Shown piece after piece: positions 36,750 through 47,700 of a DNA stretch of 64,000 bases; within the stretch, counting starts at the first letter, position 1; every line of letters begins with the position of its first letter. A model generated the notes under the pieces. That model was not told the DNA's origin, did not search any database, and worked only from the letters and a program-made list of their open reading frames with translations. Position numbers and translations under genes: made by a program. The DNA comes from Halomonas sp. BDJS001 (lineage in GTDB: Bacteria > Pseudomonadota > Gammaproteobacteria > Pseudomonadales > Halomonadaceae). Location: the NCBI RefSeq assembly GCF_026104355.1, contig NZ_CP110535.1, forward strand, positions 930,001 to 994,000, read 5' to 3'.

Positions 36750-37547
36750 TCAGCAGGAAGTTAAGCACGCTAGCAGTTGGCCATGCTGCTCGGGGTGCGC
36801 TGCAATTAGGCTGTTCCATTGAGCGGGATTCGTCTCACCCGAGAGATCCGTGACGGTATAGCCTGCCTCTCGGGCAATCAAGACGCCGGCGGCGATATCC
36901 CAAAAGTCGAGCGCAGCCCCTTGAGACCAAAAGGCATCAAAGCGGCCCAGGCTGGTAGAAGCGAGCTCCAACGCCGCCGAACCTGGGCTGCGGATACCGG
37001 CTACCTGGGGCATTAAGGCGGCGAGTTGGCTTATGGCTATCGTGCAGTCGCCTTTGGCGTGGTAGGGCAGGCAGGTGCTTATTAGCATCTCGTTGAGCGG
37101 GCGCGGTTCCGGAGTACTGAGCGGTGTGTCATTGAGGAAGACGCCAGTGCCAAGGCTTGCCCACAGCATTTCATCTAGCAAGGGGTGATAAACAACCCCG
37201 ATGATCAGCTCATCGCCCTTGGTGACTGCAATAGAGACCGAGAAATGAGGCACTCCATGCAGGAAGTTGCTGGTGCCATCAAGAGGGTCAATGATCACGG
37301 TATAGTTGCTATCGGTGGGGGTCAGGCCGCTCTCTTCACCGAGGAACGCGATATCGGGAAAAACGCTGCTGATACAGTCGATAATGATGTTTTCCGCAGC
37401 CGTATCGTAGTAGCTGACAAAGTCTGACGCCCCCTTTTGCTCAAAGGCAATTCTTCCCTTTAGCGAATACCCCTCGCGTAACAGCGCACCTGCCTCGTAC
37501 GCCGCCTGCTTTACCGTTTCGAGTAGGTCGTTACTGCTATCGAGCAT
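36750..37547 (-). CDS. Inositol monophosphatase family phosphatase
   Basis: The 265-residue protein has the lithium-sensitive phosphatase signatures: GEESG near residue 70, IIDPLDGTSNFLHGVPHFSV near residues 84-104, and WDIAAGVLIAREAGY near residue 215. These give the Asp/Glu ligands of the magnesium site. Substrates in the family range from inositol phosphate to PAP (CysQ) and fructose bisphosphate; nothing here decides. ATG 37547 has GGGGA upstream. It lies between the phosphodiesterase and the siderophore sigma gene and is probably not part of the siderophore system. Confidence 0.83.
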   Translation of the reverse strand: MLDSSNDLLETVKQAAYEAGALLREGYSLKGRIAFEQKGASDFVSYYDTAAENIIIDCISSVFPDIAFLGEESGLTPTDSNYTVIIDPLDGTSNFLHGVPHFSVSIAVTKGDELIIGVVYHPLLDEMLWASLGTGVFLNDTPLSTPEPRPLNEMLISTCLPYHAKGDCTIAISQLAALMPQVAGIRSPGSAALELASTSLGRFDAFWSQGAALDFWDIAAGVLIAREAGYTVTDLSGETNPAQWNSLIAAHPEQHGQLLACLTSC

Positions 37548-37773
37548 TGTATTTCCCCTGAGCATTCATCGTGTCTTAGTGAATAGCAAAACTGTATTCA
37601 TTCAATGTAACTAGCCATTCATGACACGCCGATGACAGGCGTAAAGTTGGTTTAATGGGAGGTCATCGATGCATTTGGCGTATGAGAGATACCCCTGTTA
37701 CATGTCGCTATTAACTGAGCCAACAAAAAATCAACCAGCATATCGTTATAAAAAGTGGATTAGCTGACACCGG

Positions 37774-37812
37774 TTGACTTACCTGATGGTAACGCAAATA
37801 ATAATTGTTGCC
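37774..37812 (+). promoter_or_regulatory. Sigma-70 promoter overlapped by a Fur-like site, driving the ECF sigma gene
   Basis: TTGACT (37774-37779) and AATAAT (37797-37802) stand exactly 17 bases apart. A Fur-like 19-mer (37794-37812, 12 matches by eye, containing AATAATAATTGTTG) covers the -10. The arrangement predicts repression by iron-loaded Fur. The rest of the 305-base gap from 37548 shows nothing else. Confidence 0.6.
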
Positions 37813-37852
37813 ATTTTATTCCGTGGTGTTAATCAAGGCAGGAGGCCGTGCT

Positions 37853-38380
37853 GTGGATACCCAGACCTGGAGCGCTGAGTTAGAAGACATCTTCGTTAAT
37901 CAGCGGCCTAGGCTCTGCTGTGTCGCCGCAAAAGTATTGGGCAATGCTGATCAAGCCGACGATGTTGTGCAGGATGCCTATCTGAAAATTTCAGAGGCAA
38001 CCACGCTTTTTGAGATAAAGCAGCCCATATCCTACGTGTCACGGGTGGTGCGCAATCTCGCCATTGACCGCTGCCGTCGTTCCGCGTTTGAGTCAGCGCT
38101 GTTTGCAAAAGCAGAGGAGGGGGATAACGCCTCTTGTGCGTCACACTCACCTGAGGTGATTGCCATTGATCGCCAGGCATTGGCCCAGGTGGTCGAATCG
38201 TTGAACGAACTGCCAGAGCGTACGCGACGCGCCTTTGAACTTTATCGTTCGGGAAACCATACCCAGCGGGAAGTGGCGCTACAGCTAGGTGTTTCTACCA
38301 CGTCAGTTAACTTTATGATTCGCGATGCGCTGACTCATTGCCACCAGTCGCTACAGGGCCGGTCGTTGCCAGATAAGTAA
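37853..38380 (+). CDS. ECF sigma factor, iron-starvation type (PvdS/FecI-like)
   Basis: The 175-residue sigma-70 family factor has region 2 (VLGNADQADDVVQDAYLKI near residue 30) and region 4 (LPERTRRAFELYRSGNHTQR, then LGVSTTSVNFMIRDAL near residues 118-160). The best start is GTG 37853: AGGAGG lies seven bases before it, while the longer frame from 37805 has none. A PvdS-type promoter (TAAAT-N16-CGT) about 500 bases downstream, just ahead of the siderophore genes, marks its likely target. A Fur-overlapped promoter lies upstream. The next gene encodes a stub of an anti-sigma factor. Together these form the usual iron-sensing cascade Fur, then sigma, then NRPS. Confidence 0.85.
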   Translation: MDTQTWSAELEDIFVNQRPRLCCVAAKVLGNADQADDVVQDAYLKISEATTLFEIKQPISYVSRVVRNLAIDRCRRSAFESALFAKAEEGDNASCASHSPEVIAIDRQALAQVVESLNELPERTRRAFELYRSGNHTQREVALQLGVSTTSVNFMIRDALTHCHQSLQGRSLPDK

Positions 38381-38503
38381 ATCGGCGTTCCGTCCCCTCT
38401 TTGTTGTCGCTTTGTTACACTGTCAGCCAATAGCGTTGAGAATATCAGACGCTTCCATAGGCAGGTAATAAGCAGGCCGCAGTAGCGAGGTTTGACAGTA
38501 ACG

Positions 38504-38710
38504 ATGGATAACGACAGCGGCGATGATGCCGTTTGGCAAACGGCGCTAGACTGGCTGATGCGCGAACATGAAGAGACGTTGAGTGACGCTGATCGCGAGG
38601 CGCTTCATGCGTGGTTAGCGGCTTCTCCTCAGCATCGCCGGGTATTCCATGAAGCCGAACAGCTATGGTTGTTAACGGGGATGATCCCAAATGGCGATGA
38701 GCGCAACTGA
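38504..38710 (+). CDS. DUF4880/FecR N-terminal-domain-only small protein
   Basis: The 68-residue protein matches only the cytoplasmic N-terminal sigma-binding domain of FecR-type anti-sigma factors: AVWQTALDWLMREHEETLSD, then ADREALHAWLAASPQHRRVF and EAEQLWLL. The membrane helix and periplasmic signalling domain are absent, and no remnant is visible downstream. It may be a free anti-sigma or pro-sigma peptide, or a relic. I set the start at ATG 38504; the ribosome site GCGAGG is somewhat distant, and a TTG at 38492 is an alternative. It lies 123 bases after the sigma gene. Confidence 0.7.
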   Translation: MDNDSGDDAVWQTALDWLMREHEETLSDADREALHAWLAASPQHRRVFHEAEQLWLLTGMIPNGDERN

Positions 38711-38877
38711 TAAGTCACTGTTTTTTTAACCTCCTTCTTCGATTTTCAGGCTAACTCAATGGTCGCGAGCTAACGCTGCCTCCCGCTGGAGCAATTTTTA
38801 GCCTGGCATGGGTAATGCTATGTCGACGCCCTAGCGACCCCTCCCCCTATTTTTTCTACTTTCTTCCTTTCCAGCAT

Positions 38878-38901
38878 TAAATTTTCTGGTTCCTCACTCG
38901 T
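38878..38901 (+). promoter_or_regulatory. PvdS-type iron-starvation promoter (IS box) of the siderophore operon
   Basis: TAAAT (38878-38882) is followed after exactly 16 bases by CGT (38899-38901), the consensus described for PvdS-dependent promoters in Pseudomonas. It lies 65 bases before the mbtH start. It is the only such element I noticed ahead of the biosynthetic genes, which are closely packed from here to the window end. The remaining part of 38711-38966 holds nothing else recognisable. Confidence 0.72.
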
Positions 38902-38966
38902 CACTAAGTAATGAGAAGCAATTGCGTTTTACTTCTCATTCCTTTGGCAACGATGAGGTTAATTCC

Positions 38967-39212
38967 ATGACAAGCTGTTTTGATCGTGAAGATGGTGTCT
39001 TCCGCGTATTAGTCAACCACGAAGAGCAGTACTCCCTCTGGCCCGAGTGGAAGGCGATTCCTGCCGGTTGGACGGATACCGGCGTGCTGGGCGATAAGCC
39101 AACCTGCTTAGCCTACGTCGAAAAGACCTGGACAGATATGCGGCCACTCTCGCTGCGCCAGTGGATGGATGAGCAGGCCGGCGCTGAGGCGGAGCAGGTG
39201 AATGCAGGTTAA
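38967..39212 (+). CDS. MbtH-like protein
   Basis: The 81-residue protein has the MbtH family core: [20 protein letters not shown], then [17 protein letters not shown] with the conserved Trp residues. MbtH proteins bind NRPS adenylation domains and are often needed for their folding or activity. ATG 38967 has GAGG eight bases upstream; the longer frame to 38922 is untranslated leader. The thioesterase gene starts inside its end (11-base overlap). It is first in the siderophore operon. Confidence 0.93.
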   Translation: MTSCFDREDGVFRVLVNHEEQYSLWPEWKAIPAGWTDTGVLGDKPTCLAYVEKTWTDMRPLSLRQWMDEQAGAEAEQVNAG

Positions 39213-39942
39213 GCGTTTAAGGCTGCTCTGCCTGCCCTGCGCCGGGGCCAGCGCCACCATGTATCTACGCTGGAAGCGCCAGTTGCCCGCCTGGGTCGAG
39301 GTGTATCCCGTCGAATTGCCTGGGCGTGGCGAACGCCTGGGTGAGCCGCTTATCGATGACTTCGAGACCCAGGTGGTGCGGTTGTGCGAAGAGCAGGCAA
39401 CGCGGTTGCGCGGTGATTTTGCCCTGTTCGGCCACAGCATGGGGGCGCTGCTGGCCTATGGCATGGCGGCACGCTTACGCGATGTAGGGCGGCCTCAGCC
39501 GCGGATGCTGCTCGCCTCAGGCAGCGCGGCGCCCTCAATGCGCGACTCAGACCGCTTGGCGGGCCTTGATAACGATAAGGCCTTAATCGCGGATCTGCGC
39601 CAACAGGGCGGCACCCCAGAGGAGGTCTTCGAAAGCCCTGAGCTGCTGCGCCTTACCCTCGATATCTTGATGGCGGACTATCGCCTCTGTCGCAGTTTCC
39701 GTTATCGCGGCGGGTCGCCGCTTGGTTATCCCTTACAGGTACTCGCAGGGCGCGATGACGATATCGAAAGAGAGCGTCTAGAGGCGTGGCAGCGGGAAGC
39801 GGGAGAGGCGTTCTCGTTGGACTGGTTCGAAGGAGGGCACTTCTTTATTCGCCAGCAGCAAGCACAAGTGCTGGAGACTATAGAACGGGCGCTGACTCGA
39901 CGGCTTGAGGAGGTGCCTCATGCAGCGCCTGCCGTTAGCTGA
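39202..39942 (+). CDS. Type II thioesterase (editing thioesterase of the NRPS)
   Basis: The 246-residue alpha/beta hydrolase has the nucleophile elbow GHSMG (Ser at residue 79), an early LPCAGASA loop and the catalytic His in EGGHFFI near residue 213. Type II thioesterases clear misprimed or stalled thioesters from carrier domains. The ATG overlaps the mbtH end and has GGAGCAGG upstream. The next gene starts within its last 23 bases. Confidence 0.9.
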   Translation: MQVKRLRLLCLPCAGASATMYLRWKRQLPAWVEVYPVELPGRGERLGEPLIDDFETQVVRLCEEQATRLRGDFALFGHSMGALLAYGMAARLRDVGRPQPRMLLASGSAAPSMRDSDRLAGLDNDKALIADLRQQGGTPEEVFESPELLRLTLDILMADYRLCRSFRYRGGSPLGYPLQVLAGRDDDIERERLEAWQREAGEAFSLDWFEGGHFFIRQQQAQVLETIERALTRRLEEVPHAAPAVS

Positions 39943-40654
39943 AGGGGCTCCTGAGGGGCTTGAAGTCTGGCGCTTAACGCTCGACTTGAACGCCCCGGTG
40001 GCTGACGAAGATGATCGGTTGCTGAGTCGAGCCGAGTGGCAGCGCGCCCAGCGGCTTCGCCATCATGCTGATGTCGTACGCGCCGTGGCGACTCGCGCAG
40101 CCCTGCGGCGACTGCTATCAGCGCACACCGGTATAGCGCCAGAAAAGTTGGTGTTCACTCAGAACGCTTACGGCAAACCAGCGCTGGAAAACGCTGATGG
40201 GCCTGCTTTCAATGTCTCCCACTCTGGCCATGTCGCCCTGATCGCGCTTGCTCCCGGCGGCGCGGTGGGGGTCGATATTGAGCGCTGCCGACCCGAGGCT
40301 GAACTGGCGCCGCTGCATGGGCTGGTGCTATCGCCGAGTGAGCAGCTCGACCACGCACGCGACAGCTCCGCGCTGCTCTTTATGGAGCGCTGGGTGGTTA
40401 AAGAGGCGGTGCTCAAAGCTTTGGGCCTGGGCATCGCTGATCATTTGCGGTCGCTCTCGATCACTTCCTCTTTAGGGCCGCCAGGCACCTATCACCTTGA
40501 GCACTCGCTTCCCATTTCATCACCTTTGCAAGCATGGCCGCTGCCAGCGCCGAGTGGCTATGCCGCTGCCCTGGGTTATATCGATTTAGGCTATGTCGAT
40601 TCAGGCTATTCCCACACAAACGCCCAGGGTAAACGCTACTCAACGAATTTTTAG
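39920..40654 (+). CDS. 4'-phosphopantetheinyl transferase (Sfp/Gsp type)
   Basis: The 244-residue enzyme transfers phosphopantetheine from CoA to the conserved Ser of carrier domains and so activates the NRPS. Motifs are FNVSHSG (near residue 105), GVDIER (near 120) and WVVKEAVLKALG (WxxKEA, near 160). ATG 39920 follows GGAGGTGCCTC; the TTG at 39905 is not needed. It overlaps the thioesterase gene. Its own stop lies inside the ribosome site of the next gene, which shows tight operon packing. Confidence 0.92.
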   Translation: MQRLPLAEGAPEGLEVWRLTLDLNAPVADEDDRLLSRAEWQRAQRLRHHADVVRAVATRAALRRLLSAHTGIAPEKLVFTQNAYGKPALENADGPAFNVSHSGHVALIALAPGGAVGVDIERCRPEAELAPLHGLVLSPSEQLDHARDSSALLFMERWVVKEAVLKALGLGIADHLRSLSITSSLGPPGTYHLEHSLPISSPLQAWPLPAPSGYAAALGYIDLGYVDSGYSHTNAQGKRYSTNF

Positions 40655-40664
40655 GAGATCAATA

Positions 40665-41666
40665 ATGGACAGCCAAAGCGCAACACCAACGCAACAAACC
40701 AACACCCTATCCAAACGTCAGGGGCCTGCTGATTCGGAGCTGCCTATTATGATTTCTCCCTCTTACCCAGGGCAGCCACTGCTGGAAGCCTTTGGCGAGT
40801 TACGCGCGGATATTGAGTCGCTGGTGGCCAGAGTCGGTGGGGTACTGCTAAGAGGCTTCGATGTTCCCTCCGTGGACGATTTTCAGCAGTTTGCTGCCGC
40901 CTTTGGTCATCCTCTGCTGAGCTATGAGTTCGCCTCAACACCGCGTTCAGCGGTTTCATCAGGCATTTATACCTCCACCGAGTACCCCGCTCATCAACAT
41001 ATTCCCCTTCACAATGAGCAGGCCTACACCCGCGAGTGGCCGATGAAAATCTGGTTCCACTGTGTCACCGCTTCCCCCGAAGGGGGAGAGACGCCGATAG
41101 CCGATAGCCGCGCTATTTACCGCCGTATGCCCGCAGAGATCCGCGAGCGCTTTGCCCCCGGCATCCTATACGTACGCAACTACGGCGATTTCGATATGCC
41201 TTGGCAAAAGGTGTTTAACACCGAAGACCGCGCTGAAGTGGAGGCATTCTGCCAGCGCGCGGGTATTCGCTGTGAGTGGAAGCCTGATGGCGACCTGCGT
41301 ACCACCCAACTGTGCCAAAGCATAGAGACTCACCCTGTCACCGGTGAGCAGGTGTGGTTCAACCAAGGCCATCTTTTCCATGTCTCCAACCTGCAGCCAG
41401 AAGTGCGTGAATCGCTCGAAGAGCTGCTCGACCCCGAAGATATGCCGCGCAACGTCTTCTTTGCCGATGGCAGCCCCATTGACGATGCCATTTTCGATGA
41501 GATCCGCGGCGTACTGGCCGAAGAAACGGTGATGTTCCCCTGGCAGGCAGGCGATGTGCTGATGCTCGACAACATGCTGGTTGCCCATGCGCGCACGCCG
41601 TTTAAAGGGCCGCGCAAAGTCGTCGTCGCCATGGCGGAAGGTCACGGCAACCTCTCCAACGACTAA
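40665..41666 (+). CDS. Stand-alone TauD/SyrP-like Fe(II)/2-oxoglutarate amino-acyl beta-hydroxylase
   Basis: The 333-residue protein belongs to the non-heme iron, 2-oxoglutarate-dependent TauD/TfdA family, nearest in type to SyrP and the siderophore aspartyl beta-hydroxylases. Iron ligands are visible as H116-x-E118 (PLHNEQAY) and H308 (MLVAHARTPF); a following Arg (GPRK) would hold 2-oxoglutarate. TAGGAGATC precedes ATG 40665. In siderophore clusters such enzymes hydroxylate carrier-bound Asp, making beta-hydroxyaspartate, a bidentate iron ligand. The NRPS here has two predicted Asp modules and a second, fused hydroxylase, so the two enzymes may each serve one Asp. Which one serves which module is not visible. 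Confidence 0.87.
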   Translation: MDSQSATPTQQTNTLSKRQGPADSELPIMISPSYPGQPLLEAFGELRADIESLVARVGGVLLRGFDVPSVDDFQQFAAAFGHPLLSYEFASTPRSAVSSGIYTSTEYPAHQHIPLHNEQAYTREWPMKIWFHCVTASPEGGETPIADSRAIYRRMPAEIRERFAPGILYVRNYGDFDMPWQKVFNTEDRAEVEAFCQRAGIRCEWKPDGDLRTTQLCQSIETHPVTGEQVWFNQGHLFHVSNLQPEVRESLEELLDPEDMPRNVFFADGSPIDDAIFDEIRGVLAEETVMFPWQAGDVLMLDNMLVAHARTPFKGPRKVVVAMAEGHGNLSND

Positions 41667-41711
41667 ACATAACGCCTCATCTCACGGCCAGGAGTTCCAG
41701 CAGGTACGCAT

Positions 41712-44700
41712 ATGAATATTAGGCACGCCCAGACAATGAACAGCCACCCATCCCATAACGTTGCTAACCACAGCTTCGTTGAGCATTTAAGTCGCTTAGC
41801 TCAGGAAAGGCCCCATGACAGGGCGCTGATTGTGGTGAACGCTCAAGGCGAAACTACCCTTGATTACGCCACCTTGGAGCGGCGTTCGCGTGCTTTGGCC
41901 AGCGAGCTACAGCAGCGGTTCCCGGCGGGTGAGCGTGCCTTGATCCTGCTGGATAACGATGAGCACTACGTGGTGGCGTTCTTCGCCTGCCTATATGCCG
42001 GGGTGATTGCCGTGCCGGTCTTCCCTCCAGAGTCGGCCAAGCAGCAGCATCTGGCGCGCCTGCTCGCTATTGCTGCCGACTCCCAGGCCGTCTGTGTGCT
42101 CACCTCTACAACGATTATCGATGTGGTCGCATCGGCGAGCGAAGGCTTCGGCAGTGCGGAATTGATCCCCGTGGATGCTGTAGATGAGAGCCGCGCTGAA
42201 CACTGGGTCGAGCATCACCCAAAGCGTAGTGATATCGCCTTTTTACAGTACACCTCAGGCTCCACAGCTACACCCAAGGGGGTGATGGTGAGCCATGGCA
42301 ACCTGATGGCGAACGAGCGTGCTATCGAGACAGGCTTCTCGATTGGTGCCGACGATGTTTTCATCAGTTGGCTGCCGCTTTACCACGACATGGGGCTGAT
42401 CGGTGGCCTGCTGCAGCCCATCTATCGCGGCATTCCCGCGGTATTGATGAGCCCCACCTTCTTTTTACAGCGGCCGGTACGCTGGCTGGAAGCGATCTCC
42501 CGCCACCGGGGCACCATTAGCGGTGGCCCCGATTTTGCCTATCGGCTGTGTCTTGAGCGTATCCGCGACGAGCAGCTTGAGGCGCTCGATTTATCCAGCT
42601 GGCGGGTTGCGTTCTCAGGCGCCGAGCCGGTACGCCACGATACCCTCACTGGCTTTATCGAACGCTTCCACCCAGCGGGCTTTTCCGCTGATACCGCAGC
42701 ACCCTGTTATGGCTTGGCCGAAGCAACGCTATTGGTTAGCTGTAATTCGCGCGGTACAGGCGTGGTGGGCACGGCTTTTTCTCAACAGTTGCTGGCCGAG
42801 GGAAAGGCTGCCTCAGCGTTTAAAGGCAACACCCTGGTGGGCTGCGGTACACCGGAACCCGGTCACGCTATCGATATTGTCGATCCTGAGGGGCTTCACT
42901 CGCTGCCCAGTGGTGACGTCGGCGAGATCTGGGTCAACGGGCCCAGCGTGGCGCACGGGTATTGGCAGAACCCAGAAGCTACAGCGCAAGCCTTTGTCAC
43001 CCGCGATGGGGTCAGTTGGCAGCGCACCGATGATACTGATGCACAGAACCACGACGCCCGCGATGATCGCTGGCTGCGCACCGGCGATCTAGGCTTTCTG
43101 CACGAAGGGCAGCTGTATATCGCTGGGCGTATTAAGGATTTGATCATTCTGCGCGGCCATAACGTCTACCCCCAGGATATCGAGAGCGCTATCGAAGCCG
43201 AGGTGGACGCAGTGCGCAAAGGGCGCGTGGCGGCCTTTGCAGTGACCACGCCGGAAGGCGCCGAGGGGATTGGCGTCGCGGCAGAAGTTTCCCGCGGCAT
43301 ACAGAAGCTAGTGCCCGCCGAGAAGCTGGTCGAAGCGCTAAGCGAGACGGTGGGGAGCGCTTGCCACGAGCCACTTTCTGTAGTGCTACTGCTCAACCCA
43401 GGTGGCCTCCCCAAAACCTCCAGCGGAAAGCTACAGCGCAGCGCCTGCCGCCAAGGCTGGGAGGCGGGTAGCCTGGATGCCTACGCCATTCACGCCTTTG
43501 GGCGTTTTGTCAGCGGTGGTGACGCTGAGGGCGGAGGAAAGTCATCGCACTCTACTGCGGAAGCAGGGAGCGAAACGGAGCAGGCGTTGGCGAAGCTCTG
43601 GTGCCAGGTGCTGGGGGACGGCAAGGAAAAGCCGTTGGGAAAAGATGCCCACTTCTTTGCTAGCGGGGGTAATTCTCTGGCGGCGGTGCGCCTAGCTGCC
43701 GCCATCAGTGATCACTGGGGCGTCGAGCTATCTCTGCACGCGCTGTTCGAGCAACCGCGCTTGTCTGCCATGGCTAACGCTATCGAAGCACGTTTGGCGG
43801 CACCATCGGATCAACCAGGGACGGCCATCCCCCGTCTTGAAGATGATCAGCGTCAAGGCGACATACCGCTGTCGGAAGGACAGCGCAGCCTATGGCTGAC
43901 GTGGCAGCTCGATCCCCAGAGCGCTGGTTACAATATGGCAGGGGCACTGCATCTCAAGGGGGTGTTGGAGCCAACAGCGCTCAATGCAGCGCTGGAGGAT
44001 CTCGTGCAGCGCCATGACATTTTACGTACTTACTATCCCTTGAGTGATGCGGGAGAACCTGTTCAGCGGCTAGCGCAGGATTGGCATCCTGAGTTGATTT
44101 GTAACGAGATGCCCGGTGATACCGTGGATGAACGGGAGCAGGCACTGCATGACGCACTCACCAAACTGGCCCGGAAGCCTTTTGACCTGGATCAGGCACC
44201 TCCCTTAACCATCGCACTCTACCGCTTGTCCACGGAGCACCATGTGTTAGCTGTCGTGCAGCACCACATTGCTGGCGATGGATGGTCAGTACAGGTGCTC
44301 ATCGATGATCTATGTGCACTTTATGAGGGCGCGTGCACACAGCAAGAAGTCAAGCTTGCACCACTGCCAGTACAGTTCGCAGATTATGCGGTTTGGCAGC
44401 AGCGTCAGCAGCACAGTAGTGAGCGACAGAGCCAACTTGCTCACTGGTGTGAACGCCTCGCCGGGGATCATTCCCCGCTAGCATTGCCGTTGGATCGCCC
44501 ACGCCAAGCGCTGTCCGCACCGAGTGAAGGCCGATTGCGCTTTACGCTTACCGATGAGTTGAGCGAGCGGCTACGTAGCCTAGCTCGTGAACGAAGCGTT
44601 TCGCTCTACACCGTGATCTTGGCACTACTAAAGCTGACCCTGCATCGCTTTAGCGGTGAGACAGATATCAAGGTAGGGGCGCCGATTGCCAATCGGCATA

Positions 44701-47700
44701 AAACCGAGCTTCAGGGCTTAATTGGGTACCTTATCAATGTCGTTGTGTTGCGCACTCAGATTGATCCCACTGGAAATTTCGAACGTTTGTTAGACGAGGT
44801 GAACGCTACCCTGATTGATGCCCAACTGCATCAGGATGTCCCCTTCGATCAGTTAGTCGAAGCGCTCCAACTCGAACGTCAACCGGGTGTACATCCACTG
44901 TTCCAGGTGAAGTGCACTCAGCAGGAAATGTGGCAGGCGGAGCGCCACGTGGCTGGCCTGACCGTTCAAGCTGAGCAGGTATTCACGGGCATTGCTCACT
45001 TCGACCTGAGTCTCGATTTTTGCGATGAGCCTGAGGGAATAGCAGGTCTATTCGCTTACTCCGCAGAGCTATTCGATGCCACCACGATCGAGCGTTTCTG
45101 CCAGGCATTCCGATTCCTGGCCGAGCAGGTCGTCGCTGATCCGCGGTCTCACACGGCGATGCTGTCGCTACCTGAGCCTATCTCCGTGCTGGAAGGAAAC
45201 CAAAGCGAGATTCTCACCCAGGATATACCCACCCTGCTGTCGAAAGTGGTGGCAGCTCATGCTGATGAGTTAGCCGTAAACGATGGGCAGTACCGTTATA
45301 CCTATGCCAGCCTAGATGCCCAAGCCCAGAGTCTGGCACAGGCACTAATTGCAAAAGGCGTTGGTTCCGAGGTGCGTGTTGCCATTCACGCTGAGCGTTC
45401 GTGCGAGTACGTGCTAGGTATCCTCGCCGTAATCAAAGCGGGCGGGGCTTTCGTACCGCTTGATCCACAACTGCCGAGCGAGCGCTTGGCCTATCAACTG
45501 GCTGATAGTGACGCTCGCTTAATGCTGAGCTGCACGGCTTGCGACTGGAGCGGTGACGTTCCGGTAATGGAACTGGCGTTTGCCGATGATATTCCGTCTG
45601 CAGTAGAACACAAACTGCCCGACATCCATTCCCAGCAGACCGCCTATGTGATCTATACCTCTGGCTCCACGGGCAAGCCCAAGGGGGTGGCGGTGAGTCA
45701 CGGTGCTCTGGCCAATTATGTGCAGGGCGTTCTGGAGGCGCTGGCGCTACCAGAGGATGCCCGCAACCTGGCTATGGTGTCGACGGTGGCGGCGGATCTG
45801 GGGCATACGGTGTTGTTTGGTGCCTTGTGCACCGGCCGTACCTTGCACCTCATTTCCCCCGAGTGCGCTTTCGACCCGGATGCCTTTGCGGCTTATATGC
45901 GGGAACAGCAGGTGGATGTGCTCAAGATTGTGCCCAGCCACCTGCGGGCACTGCTGAGTGCTGCAACTCCGGCTGACGTGCTTCCTCACGAGCACCTGAT
46001 TCTGGGCGGCGAAGCGACCGACTGGGCGCTGCTGGAACGTATCGCCAAACTCAAGCCAGCCTGCCGGGTGCTTAATCACTACGGCCCCACTGAAACCACG
46101 GTAGGGGTTCTCACCCAACAAGCCGAAATGGCCGATCGAGGTGCCAGCACACTGCCGATCGGCACACCGCTGGCCAATGCTCAGGCCTGGGTACTTGACC
46201 CCTGGCTTAATCCGGTGCCGAAGGGAGTAGCTGGGGAGCTCTACTTAGGCGGGCCGGGACTGGCTCAAGGCTATCTACAGCGCCTGGGGCAAACGGCGGA
46301 GCGTTTCGTCGCCAGCCCTTTCCATACAGGGGAACGGCTCTATCGCAGCGGTGACCGTGCGCGCCAACTGGCCGACGGTAGCCTGGAGTTTCTTGGCCGT
46401 GTGGATGATCAGGTCAAAATTCGCGGCTATCGGGTGGAGCCGAGCGAGATCGCTGCCCTGTTGCGCGACCAGCCAGGGGTCTCGGAGGCCGAAGTGGTAG
46501 CGCGGGAAAATGAGGAAGGACGCGCGCAACTGTACGCCTATGTGGTTATGGCAGCCGGGAGCGACGTTGATGACGCCGCGTTACTCCCGCAGCTTGGCGA
46601 ACGCGTGCCGGACTATATGGTGCCCAGTGCCATAGTACGGCTAGATGCCTTACCGCTAACCGCCAATGGCAAGTTGGATCGCAAGGCGCTGCCCGAGCCG
46701 GTGCAAGCCGGTAGTGATAAAGCCTTCGAGGCGCCCCAGGGAGAAGTAGAAGAGACGTTGGCAGAGGTCTGGGCTGACGTAATCGGCTGCGAGCAGGTGG
46801 GGCGTAACGACAACTTCTTTGAGTTGGGTGGTGACTCCATCCTCAGCTTGCAGATCGTCGCGCGCTCGCGTAAGCGTGGCTACAAGGTAACGCCCAAGCA
46901 GTTGATGGAAGGGCAGACCATTGCCGCAGTGGCGGCGATGGCCACGCCCTTGGCTGCTACCGCTCCTAAACAAGCGGCTGCGCCCAATAAGGCTGCTTCC
47001 TTTGCTCTGCTGCCGGTACAGCGCTGGTTCTTCGAGCAGAACTTTGCCGAGCCACACCACTGGAATCAGTCGTTGATGCTGGAAGCGGACAGTGGTGTAG
47101 ATACCGCGCTGCTACGGCGTGCCATTGAGGCAGTGGTAGATCACCATAGCGCCTTACGGCTGCGCTTTGAGCGCGTTGGCGATAGCTGGCAACAAGCCTA
47201 TGGCAAGCTAGCCGACGATCTCCTCGAGCACGTGGACGTAAGCGATCATGCGGATCCGGCGCAGGCCATTCCCCAGGCTGCCGATGCTGCGCAACGCAGT
47301 CTGAGTTTGGCGCGGCCGTTCCGTGCTATCTGGATGGCACTGGGAGGCGAGCGCGGCGGACGATTGCTGCTAGTGGCTCACCACCTGGTGGTGGACGGCG
47401 TCTCGTGGCGCGTGATCCTCGACGACCTGCAAACGGCCTACGCGCAGTTAAATGCAGGAAAGACAGTCGACCTACCACCGGCAACCACCTCGCTAGATGA
47501 GTGGGCGCGTGCCCTGGCCGACTATGTCAAATCGGAGGCTTTGGCTGAGCAATGCTCCTATTGGGAAAGTCTCGTCACAGCGCCAGAGCCCAGCCTACCG
47601 GCACGGAATCCCCATGGCAGCAACACCGTCGCCGATACCGCATCGCTCGTTGGCAGCTTGCCTACCGAGGCCACCACGCAACTGCTGGGGCCGGTGCATA

